22,431 bases of DNA from Thiotrichales bacterium (GTDB lineage Bacteria > Pseudomonadota > Gammaproteobacteria > Thiomicrospirales > Thiomicrospiraceae). Location of the stretch: positions 1 through 22,431 of the forward strand of contig JALVTA010000183.1 of the NCBI GenBank assembly GCA_027036095.1. Reading direction: 5' to 3'. How positions within the stretch are numbered: the first letter of the stretch is position 1; each line of letters opens with the position of its first letter. Positions 7,907 to 13,728 of the stretch are shown in pieces. The notes beneath the pieces are model-generated. The model worked only from the letters and a program-made list of their open reading frames with translations. It did no database searches and was not told the DNA's origin. The position numbers were made by a program, and so were the translations under genes.

Positions 7907-8512
7907 ATGCGCAAACCCGTTCTGGCGCTGATCGTCGTGATCGCCGCGGCCGTGGCGGCGGGGCTGTTCGCGCGGCAGAAATTCCATGCCGGCAGCACGC
8001 TGACGGCCCGACCCACCGGCGGGGACTTCACCCTGCAGTCCAGCAGGGGACCGGTCAGCCTGCATGACTTTCGCGGCAAGGTGGTGCTGCTCTACTTCGG
8101 CTACACCTACTGCCCCGACATCTGCCCCACCTCGCTGGGCAACCTGTCCGCCGCCTGGCGCATGCTGCCGCCGGACCTGCGCGACCAGGTGCAGATTCTG
8201 TTCGTCTCCGTGGACCCGAAGCGGGACACGCCCGAGCGGCTGCAGCAGTACGCCGACTTCTTCAATGCCCGCATCATCGGCCTGACCGCCGACAAGGCCA
8301 CGCTCGATGACGTGGTGCGCCGCTACGGTGCCGTCTACCGGATCGTGCCGGTCAAGGAAAGCCGCGTCGGCTATCTGGTGGATCACTCCGCCTTCACATA
8401 CGTAATCGACCGGAATGGCCGGTTGATCACTCAGATTCCTCACGGCACGCCGCCGAAGGAGATCGTCCGGACCCTCATGCCCCTGCTCACCCACAAGGAG
8501 GACACACCATGA
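7907..8512 (+). CDS. sco1: Sco1/SenC copper chaperone for CuA assembly
   Basis: This 201-residue protein has an N-terminal transmembrane anchor (about 5-22) and a periplasmic thioredoxin-fold domain. The copper/redox motif is C69-PDI-C73 (YTYCPDICP), with the distal ligand H159 in LVDHSAFTYVID. The segment VSVDPKRDTPERL is typical of the family. Sco proteins deliver copper to, or reduce the thiols of, the CuA site of cytochrome oxidase subunit II; related proteins serve other copper enzymes. The ATG lies 11 bp after the receptor stop with GAGGG upstream. Its stop overlaps the PCuAC start as ATGA, so the two are probably translationally coupled. No oxidase gene lies in the window, so the client enzyme is inferred. 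Confidence 0.93.
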   Translation: MRKPVLALIVVIAAAVAAGLFARQKFHAGSTLTARPTGGDFTLQSSRGPVSLHDFRGKVVLLYFGYTYCPDICPTSLGNLSAAWRMLPPDLRDQVQILFVSVDPKRDTPERLQQYADFFNARIIGLTADKATLDDVVRRYGAVYRIVPVKESRVGYLVDHSAFTYVIDRNGRLITQIPHGTPPKEIVRTLMPLLTHKEDTP

Positions 8513-8988
8513 AGAAGACCCTTGCCGCCCTGGCGCTGAGCGCCGCCACCTGCCTGCCCGCAGCCTGGGCTGCCGATGCCGATCAGGTTCAGGTCATCGC
8601 TCCTTATGCCCGCGCCGTGCCGCCCACCGCGCCGGCCTCGGCCGCCTTCATGACGCTGCGCAACCGGGGAGACCATGCCACGGCGCTGATCGCCGCAGAC
8701 AGCGATGTGGCCGAGATCACCGAGCTGCACACCCACGCGCATGAAAACGGCATGATGATGATGCGCCCGGTGGCGCGCATTCCCGTTCCGGCCAAAGGCG
8801 AGACGCAACTGAAACCGGGCGGCTACCACATCATGCTCATCCGTCTGAAGCACCCGCTCAAGCCGGGCGACAAGGTGCACCTGACCCTGCGCTTTGCCGA
8901 TGGCTCCACCAAGGCGGTGACCGCTCCGGTCAGACCCATCAACGGCATGAGCCACATGCATCACGGCAACATGCACCACGCCCACTGA
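8509..8988 (+). CDS. PCuAC family periplasmic copper chaperone
   Basis: This 159-residue protein has a signal peptide ending AAWA-ADAD (cleavage near 21). The diagnostic PCuAC metal motif H-x10-M-x21-H-x-M is exact: H74, M85, H107 and M109 (GYHIML). PCuAC binds Cu(I) in the periplasm and passes it to Sco or directly to the CuA or CuB centre of terminal oxidases. The last 16 residues (INGMSHMHHGNMHHAH) add a His/Met-rich tail that could bind further copper, as seen in some PCuAC proteins. It overlaps sco1 by 4 nt (ATGA) and is followed by a terminator at 9045-9081, so it is the last gene of the copper operon. Confidence 0.93.
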   Translation: MKKTLAALALSAATCLPAAWAADADQVQVIAPYARAVPPTAPASAAFMTLRNRGDHATALIAADSDVAEITELHTHAHENGMMMMRPVARIPVPAKGETQLKPGGYHIMLIRLKHPLKPGDKVHLTLRFADGSTKAVTAPVRPINGMSHMHHGNMHHAH

Positions 8989-9010
8989 ACGGGGTCTCCC
9001 CCATTTTTGC
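8989..9010 (-). repeat. 22-bp dispersed repeat, copy 2 (directly after the PCuAC gene)
   Basis: Read on the minus strand the core is AATGGGGGAGACCCCGT, differing at one position from the ygfA and cysG copies. It begins at the base after the PCuAC stop codon. On the plus strand it is a direct repeat of 9092-9113, and the two bracket the terminator. Confidence 0.85.
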
Positions 9011-9044
9011 AGGATGGCGCCGCACCGCGCCGTGCGCGGCCATG

Positions 9045-9081
9045 AAAAAACCCGCTCTGCGGCCCTGCAGGCGGGTTTTTT
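9045..9081. terminator. Bidirectional intrinsic terminator between the copper operon and the kinase gene
   Basis: AAAAAACCCGC (9045-9055) pairs with GCGGGTTTTTT (9071-9081). An inner CTGC/GCAG helix (9057-9060 with 9067-9070) extends the stem past a one-base bulge. Six T residues follow the stem on either strand. It sits between convergent genes and can stop transcription from both. Confidence 0.9.
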
Positions 9082-9091
9082 CGTTGTGGAG

Positions 9092-9113
9092 ACGGGGTCT
9101 CCCCTGATTTTGC
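9092..9113 (-). repeat. 22-bp dispersed repeat, copy 3 (variant, beyond the terminator)
   Basis: Read on the minus strand it is GCAAAATCAGGGG then AGACCCCGT. It matches copy 2 at 19 of 22 positions, with the GGGG/CCCC arms and the AGA loop conserved. It is in the same orientation as copy 2, 103 bp away. Confidence 0.75.
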
Positions 9114-9158
9114 CGGGTCGTGCGCCGGCCCGGCCGCAGGCGTGCGGATTTTCCTGTA

Positions 9159-10802
9159 CTAACGGTGCATGAAGGCCACCAGCAGAACAATGTTGGCCAC
9201 CAGCATCAGCCAGAAGCCCCATTTGTAGAACGCCAGCGGATTGCGCTCCAGCAGCGGCGCGCGGCTGTCGAAGTGAGGCTTGACCTTGTCCGGATGGGTC
9301 AGGTCGAACAGCATTTCCGAATAGTGACCGTAGCGGCGCTCCGGGTCCACCTCGATGGCCTTCATGATCACCGCTTCCAGCCAGGCCGGCACATTGCGGT
9401 TGAAGGCGCGCACCGGCTTGGGACGCCTGAAGGTCGGCGTCTGAAACGGCTCCACCTCGCCATAGGGCAGCTGGCGTGTGAGCGCCTCATACAGCACCAC
9501 GCCGGTAGCAAAGATTTCGGTGGACTCGGAAATGGGGACACCCTCGAAACGCTCCGGCGCCAGATAGGAGGGCGTGCCGGCCCGGCTGATGGTGGAGAAC
9601 ACCTCCACGATGGAGCCGAAGTCGATCAGCCTGTATTCCCGCCCTTTCGGCCCGTCCACCAGCAGAATGTTCTCCGGCTTGAGATCCCCGTGCACAAGAT
9701 CCCGCCCCAGCAGAAACTGCTCCGCCTTGAGCAGAAAGCACCCCAGCGCAATGGCGTCATCCACCTTGAGCGGCTTCTGCTTGGTATCCAGCCGGTAGCG
9801 CAGCGACGGGGCGTGGATGTATTCCATCACATAGTAGCGGGCCGTACGATGCTCGGGGATCCACGCCTTGGGAAAGAAGCGCCCCTCGATGCGGTTGGCA
9901 TTCCATGCCTCGTGCACGAAGGCATCCAGAATGCGTTCGTCCCGGCGCGCCTCCACCGGCGCGAACTTGAGCACGCACTGGCGACCGTTCTTGTCCGCCA
10001 GCCAGGTACGGTCGTTCTGGATCAGGGAACGGATCAGCCGGTAGCCGTCGATGACATCATCCGGCGCGAGCTTCTCCGGGATGGCCAGATCCATCTGCTT
10101 GAGCTGCTGCACCGGATGGATCTCCTGCACCTGACAGGTCACCACGGTCGTGTCATCCGGCAGCCTGCCGTCCACCTTCTGCTCGGCCGCCCGCAGCAGC
10201 GCGCCTGCACCGGCATGCACCCGCTGCGCCATCTCCTCCGGCGACAGCACCGCAGTCAGGCCGTCGGAACACAGCAGCAGCCGATCCCCCGGCAGGAGCG
10301 TTTCGGTAAAGAAGAAGGGCTCCACCGTCTCCTGCGCCCCCAGCGCCTGGGTCAGCACATGCTCCATGCCCGGCGCATCCGATACATGGGCACGGGAAAG
10401 CTGGATCAGACCGTTGTCACGAATCAGATAGACCGGGCTGTCGCCCACATTGACGCCACAGAGCTGGTCGCCCTCCACCACCACCATCGCCAGGGTGGAA
10501 AGAAATTCCGGGCGCTCGTAGTCCTCCATGCCGGCCCGGTAGAGAATGCGGTTGATGTTCTCCACCGCCACGGCCATGGTCTTGCACAGGCTCCATGCCT
10601 GAGGGCGCCGCTGAAAGGTCTCCTTGAGGTAATTGACAGCCCGGCGGGCCGCACGCCGCCCCGCCCGTGCCGAGCCCACGCCGTCACAGACAATGCCCAT
10701 GCAGGTGGTGCCGAAGTGGCCGACGAAATGGGCATCATCCCCTTCCTGCTTGCCGTGGGCCACCGCCGTGGCCTGCGTGTACTGATAGGGTCCCTGCTGC
10801 AT
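9159..10802 (-). CDS. Membrane-anchored PP2C phosphatase / Ser-Thr kinase fusion
   Basis: This 547-residue protein joins two opposing activities. The PP2C-type phosphatase (about 8-226) has metal motifs CDGVGS (D40), NVGD (D121), CSDGLT (D180) and PDDTT (D217). The protein kinase (about 250-505) has K279 (CVLKF), the catalytic loop LVHGDLKPEN (H371, D373, N378), DFG (D395) and APE (416-418). Its glycine-rich loop is degenerate. A hydrophobic segment (about 528-545) near the C-terminus is a probable membrane anchor. The ATG at 10802 has GAGAGG at good spacing; an in-frame ATG at 10811 abuts that site, and longer starts run into a hairpin. In Pseudomonas aeruginosa a homologous kinase gene likewise lies beside the nitrate transporter and nirB genes, suggesting a conserved but undefined role in nitrate assimilation. 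Confidence 0.88.
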   Translation of the reverse strand: MQQGPYQYTQATAVAHGKQEGDDAHFVGHFGTTCMGIVCDGVGSARAGRRAARRAVNYLKETFQRRPQAWSLCKTMAVAVENINRILYRAGMEDYERPEFLSTLAMVVVEGDQLCGVNVGDSPVYLIRDNGLIQLSRAHVSDAPGMEHVLTQALGAQETVEPFFFTETLLPGDRLLLCSDGLTAVLSPEEMAQRVHAGAGALLRAAEQKVDGRLPDDTTVVTCQVQEIHPVQQLKQMDLAIPEKLAPDDVIDGYRLIRSLIQNDRTWLADKNGRQCVLKFAPVEARRDERILDAFVHEAWNANRIEGRFFPKAWIPEHRTARYYVMEYIHAPSLRYRLDTKQKPLKVDDAIALGCFLLKAEQFLLGRDLVHGDLKPENILLVDGPKGREYRLIDFGSIVEVFSTISRAGTPSYLAPERFEGVPISESTEIFATGVVLYEALTRQLPYGEVEPFQTPTFRRPKPVRAFNRNVPAWLEAVIMKAIEVDPERRYGHYSEMLFDLTHPDKVKPHFDSRAPLLERNPLAFYKWGFWLMLVANIVLLVAFMHR

Positions 10803-10820
10803 GGCTTGCATCCTCTCAAG

Positions 10821-10843
10821 AAAAATGCCCCTTGCGGGGCATT
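10821..10843 (-). terminator. GNRA-capped terminator or attenuator between narK and the kinase gene
   Basis: On the minus strand AATGCCCC-GCAA-GGGGCATT forms a perfect 8-bp stem (10824-10843) with a GCAA tetraloop and runs into TTTTTC. It sits after the transporter stop, and its T-run ends only about five bases before the kinase Shine-Dalgarno. It may end most narK transcripts and leave the kinase at a lower level, or shield its ribosome site. Confidence 0.75.
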
Positions 10844-10899
10844 GTGGCATGCCTGTTCATGAAAAGGCAGGCGCCGCTGCGGTGCCCGCAGGCAGACAG

Positions 10900-12180
10900 T
10901 CAGATCTTACCGCCGGCATGCACGCCCCAGGTGGTGCGCCAGCGGGTCTTGACCAGGCTGATGCCGATGATGGCCACCGCCACCACACCGGCAAAGATGA
11001 AGAAGCCGGCCGCATAGTCCCCGAAGGTGGCCTGTGACCAGCCCAGCGTCTTGACCAGCGCCGTGCCGCCCAGCCCGCCGGCAGCGCCCACGATGCCGGT
11101 CATAATGCCCATGTCCTTGCCGAAGCGCTGGGGCACCAGCTGGAATACCGCGCCATTGGCCATACCCAGATTGGCCATGGTCAGGAACAGTACGGCAATG
11201 GCCAGATAGAAGTCGTGCACGAACGCCGCGTTGAAGACCGCCAGCGCCAGCACGGCCCCGAAGAAGATGTACAGCGAGCGCACTCCGCCCATGCGGTCTG
11301 CAATGGCACCGCCCACCGGGCGCAGCACTGCGCCGGCGAAGATGCACAGCGCACCGAAATAGCCCGCCACGACCTTGACATTCTCTTCATTGATCCACGC
11401 CGTGCCGAAAGCGGCCATTTCATCCGGATAGGTGTTCATCAGATAGACCTTCATGTAGCTGGCAAAGCCCACGAAGCCGCCGAAACTGACCGCGTAGAAG
11501 GCGGAAAACCACCAGGTGTCCCTGTCCTTGAGCAGCTCAAGATAGTCACGCACCTTCTTGGGTCGCGGCTGATAGACCTCCGGTGGTGCATCCTTGGCCA
11601 TCAGCGTATAGGCGATGAACACCACCAGCGACAGCAGCCCGCCGATGAGGAATACCGCCGGCCAGCCCCACAGCTCCGCGATCTTGGGCGCAAACAGGAA
11701 GTCGATGACCACGCCGATGTTGCCCGCACCGGCCAGACCCAGCACCACACCCTGCAGATGGGGCGGATACCACTGCCCCGCCTGCGGCAGCGCCACGGCA
11801 AAGGACGCTCCCGCCAGACCCAACGCCAGCGCCACCACCAGCAACTCGTGATAGGTAATGGTCTCGGCCTTGAACCAGGTGTAGAACAGTGCGGTAATGA
11901 CAATGCTCTGAGCGATCAGCGCCGTCTTCTTGGCCCCGATACGGTCCACAAAGAAGCCCAGTACAATGCGCAACAGCGCGCCGGACAGAATGGGCAGAGC
12001 CAGCAGGGTGGCGATCTGATTGGCATCCATACCCGTGCCGAGATGGGCCTTCATGGATTCGTTGATCTCCGGCGCCAGTGGCCCCAGCATGGTCCAGACC
12101 ATGAAACTGAAGTCGAAATAGAGAAAGGCCGCCAGCAGCGTGGGCCAGTGGCCTTCATGCTTGAGCGCTTTAAGGTTCAT
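10900..12180 (-). CDS. narK: NNP-family MFS nitrate/nitrite transporter
   Basis: This 426-residue inner-membrane protein has about 12 hydrophobic segments and belongs to the major facilitator superfamily. The two glycine-rich nitrate-porter signatures are visible: GLAGAGNIGV (148-157) in the first half and GIVGAAGGLGG (362-372) in the second. LLRIVLGFFVDRIGAKK (from about 69) holds a membrane arginine where NarK uses one to bind nitrate, and LRPVGGAIADRMGG supplies its counterpart. The ATG at 12180 has GGGAG nine bases upstream; an in-frame ATG at 12228 has none. The same transporter is named nasA in Pseudomonas and narK or nrtP elsewhere. It is divergent from the nitrate/nitrite reductase operon across a shared nitrogen-control region, which fits nitrate uptake for assimilation. 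Confidence 0.92.
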   Translation of the reverse strand: MNLKALKHEGHWPTLLAAFLYFDFSFMVWTMLGPLAPEINESMKAHLGTGMDANQIATLLALPILSGALLRIVLGFFVDRIGAKKTALIAQSIVITALFYTWFKAETITYHELLVVALALGLAGASFAVALPQAGQWYPPHLQGVVLGLAGAGNIGVVIDFLFAPKIAELWGWPAVFLIGGLLSLVVFIAYTLMAKDAPPEVYQPRPKKVRDYLELLKDRDTWWFSAFYAVSFGGFVGFASYMKVYLMNTYPDEMAAFGTAWINEENVKVVAGYFGALCIFAGAVLRPVGGAIADRMGGVRSLYIFFGAVLALAVFNAAFVHDFYLAIAVLFLTMANLGMANGAVFQLVPQRFGKDMGIMTGIVGAAGGLGGTALVKTLGWSQATFGDYAAGFFIFAGVVAVAIIGISLVKTRWRTTWGVHAGGKI

Positions 12181-12313
12181 CAGGCAGTACTCCCAGTTTC
12201 CGTCAGATACCGTCCCGACATAGAACATTCCATTCCAGAAGGGTTTTTTCCTTTTATTTTCAACAACTAAACAATTTCATGACTTCATTACATTCTGAAA
12301 GGAGCCGATATTG

Positions 12314-12328
12314 GCACCATTTTTGTGC
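12314..12328. promoter_or_regulatory. NtrC-like site 1
   Basis: GCACC-ATTTT-TGTGC fits the NtrC pattern GCACY-N5-RGTGC except for the T at the first base of the second arm. Its centre lies 23 bp, about two helical turns, from site 2, so dimers on both would face the same side of the DNA. Confidence 0.6.
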
Positions 12329-12336
12329 AATATTTG

Positions 12337-12351
12337 GCACCAAACCGGTGC
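12337..12351. promoter_or_regulatory. NtrC-like site 2 (perfect palindrome)
   Basis: GCACC-AAACC-GGTGC matches the NtrC consensus GCACC-N5-GGTGC exactly. Its centre is about 120 bp upstream of the predicted sigma54 transcription start of the rightward operon, a normal enhancer distance. Confidence 0.72.
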
Positions 12352-12405
12352 TACCTCTGCACCACCCGCGTTCAAAACGCCAGCGCACAGCCTGGCGTAA
12401 AAACA

Positions 12406-12418
12406 TAACCATTTGATT
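12406..12418 (-). promoter_or_regulatory. IHF consensus site
   Basis: The minus strand reads AATCAAATGGTTA, a full match to WATCAANNNNTTR. It lies between the NtrC-like sites and the -24/-12 element, centred about 52 bp before the predicted start, where an IHF bend would bring enhancer and promoter together. Confidence 0.6.
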
Positions 12419-12437
12419 TTAAATGGCATTAAAGGAA

Positions 12438-12454
12438 AGGATCGCAGATTGCTT
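12438..12454 (+). promoter_or_regulatory. Candidate sigma54 (-24/-12) promoter of the nitrate operon
   Basis: AGGATCGCAGATTGCTT has GG (12439-12440) and GC (12451-12452) exactly 10 bp apart and a perfect TTGC. The -24 half is weaker (GGATCG against GGCACG). Transcription would start near 12464, giving a leader of about 28 nt. Confidence 0.6.
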
Positions 12455-12491
12455 CGTTTTTTGAAAACGACTGCAATGACCTCTGAACCTT

Positions 12492-13700
12492 ATGCGTAAA
12501 AAACTCGTCCAGATCGGCGCCGGCATGGCCGGCATGCGCTTTCTCGAAAAGCTCATCGAGCAGGCGCCCGACTGCTATGACATCGAAGTGTTCGGCAAGG
12601 AGCCCTGGGGCGGCTACAACCGCATCATGCTCTCCCCCGTGCTGGCAGGCGAAAAGCAGCTGCCGGAGATCATGACCCACCCGCCCGCCTGGTTCGAAGA
12701 ACACCACATCACCTTCCATCCGGGGGTGGAAATTGTCGCCATCGATCGGGACAGAAAGGTGGTGCGTGCCGCCGATGGCAGCGAAACCCCTTACGACGTG
12801 CTGGTTATCGCCACCGGCTCCAACCCGTTCATCATTCCGGTGCCCGGCCATGATCTGCCCGGCGTGGTCAGCTTCCGCGACATCCGTGACGTGGACATCA
12901 TGATCGAGGCGGCGGGCAAGCATCCCCGTGCGGCCGTGATCGGCGGCGGCCTGCTGGGGCTGGAAGCGGCTTATGGCCTGATCCGCCGCGGCATGGAGGT
13001 AACCGTGGTGCACCTGATGGACATTCTGCTGGAACGGCAGCTTGACCGCACCGCCGCCGACCTGCTGCGTCGCGATCTGGAAGCCAAGGGCTTCAAGTTC
13101 GCCATGCCCAGGCAGACCGCCCGCATCGTGGGTGAGGAGCGCGTCGAGGCCATCGAATTTGCCGACGGCGAGCGCCTGCCGGCAGATCTGGTGGTCATGG
13201 CCGTGGGCATCCGCCCCAATACGACACTGGGCCAGCAGGCTGGTCTGACCGTCAACCGCGGCATTGTGGTGGACGACCAGATGCGCACCAGTGATCCCGA
13301 CATCTACGCCGTGGGCGAGTGCGTCGAGTTCGACGGACAGACCTTCGGACTGGTGGCGCCGCTGTATGAGCAGGCCGAAGTGCTTGCCAAGGTGCTTGCC
13401 GGTGAGGACGCGCATTATCAGATCAGCGAGACGGCCACCATGCTCAAGGTCACCGGCATCGATCTGTTCTCCGCCGGCGACTATCTGGGCGAGGCCGAGG
13501 GCAGCGAAGTCATCCAGTGGCAGGATCACCAGCAGGGTCATTACCGCAAGCTGGTGCTGAAGGATGGACGCATCAGCGGCAGCGTCATGTATGGCGACAC
13601 CCATGACAGCCATTTCATTTTCGATCTGATCAAATCGAAGCGTGATATCAGCCACTGCCGACCCAACATCGTGTTCGGCCAGGGCTACTGCGACCTGTAA
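12492..13700 (+). CDS. FAD/NAD(P)H oxidoreductase, probable electron donor of nitrate reductase
   Basis: This 402-residue flavoprotein is clearly related to the N-terminal half of NirB. The first Rossmann motif is IGAGMAG (8-14), the second is GGGLLGLEAA (about 152-161), and the FAD-closing segment is SDPDIYAVGECVEF (C277). It lacks the CxC...CxxC bacterioferredoxin-like [2Fe-2S] domain that follows in NirB. Klebsiella NasC, the nitrate reductase electron-transfer subunit, belongs to the same family, and in this window NasA carries its own [2Fe-2S] tail. I therefore infer the path NADH to FAD protein to NasA. It is the first gene behind the sigma54-like promoter. No good Shine-Dalgarno is visible, but the start matches the family's N-terminus. 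An independent reductase role cannot be excluded. Confidence 0.82.
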   Translation: MRKKLVQIGAGMAGMRFLEKLIEQAPDCYDIEVFGKEPWGGYNRIMLSPVLAGEKQLPEIMTHPPAWFEEHHITFHPGVEIVAIDRDRKVVRAADGSETPYDVLVIATGSNPFIIPVPGHDLPGVVSFRDIRDVDIMIEAAGKHPRAAVIGGGLLGLEAAYGLIRRGMEVTVVHLMDILLERQLDRTAADLLRRDLEAKGFKFAMPRQTARIVGEERVEAIEFADGERLPADLVVMAVGIRPNTTLGQQAGLTVNRGIVVDDQMRTSDPDIYAVGECVEFDGQTFGLVAPLYEQAEVLAKVLAGEDAHYQISETATMLKVTGIDLFSAGDYLGEAEGSEVIQWQDHQQGHYRKLVLKDGRISGSVMYGDTHDSHFIFDLIKSKRDISHCRPNIVFGQGYCDL

Positions 13701-13728
13701 ACTGTTTTTGAAAAAGAGAGGTACCCCG

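Larger units (their letters stand above)
12181..12491. promoter_or_regulatory. Divergent nitrogen-control region (NtrC/IHF/sigma54 architecture)
   Basis: This gene-free 311-bp, AT-richer region separates narK from the nitrate operon. Left to right it contains two NtrC-like palindromes (12314-12328, 12337-12351), a hairpin-capable ACGCCAG/CTGGCGT (12377-12398), an IHF consensus (12406-12418) overlapping CCATTT/AAATGG (12409-12426), and a -24/-12 element (12439-12452). Toward narK no strong promoter was found. The best minus-strand sigma54-like candidate is CTGGAATGGAATGTTCT at about 12222-12238, with a poor -12 half. Confidence 0.7.

Noticed and set aside
12377..12426. Tandem hairpins as an ANTAR (NasT/NasR) antitermination leader
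   Set aside because: The loops (CGCACAGC and GATTTT) lack the A1/G4 hexaloop pattern, and both lie upstream of the predicted sigma54 start, so they would not be transcribed. The second overlaps the IHF consensus.
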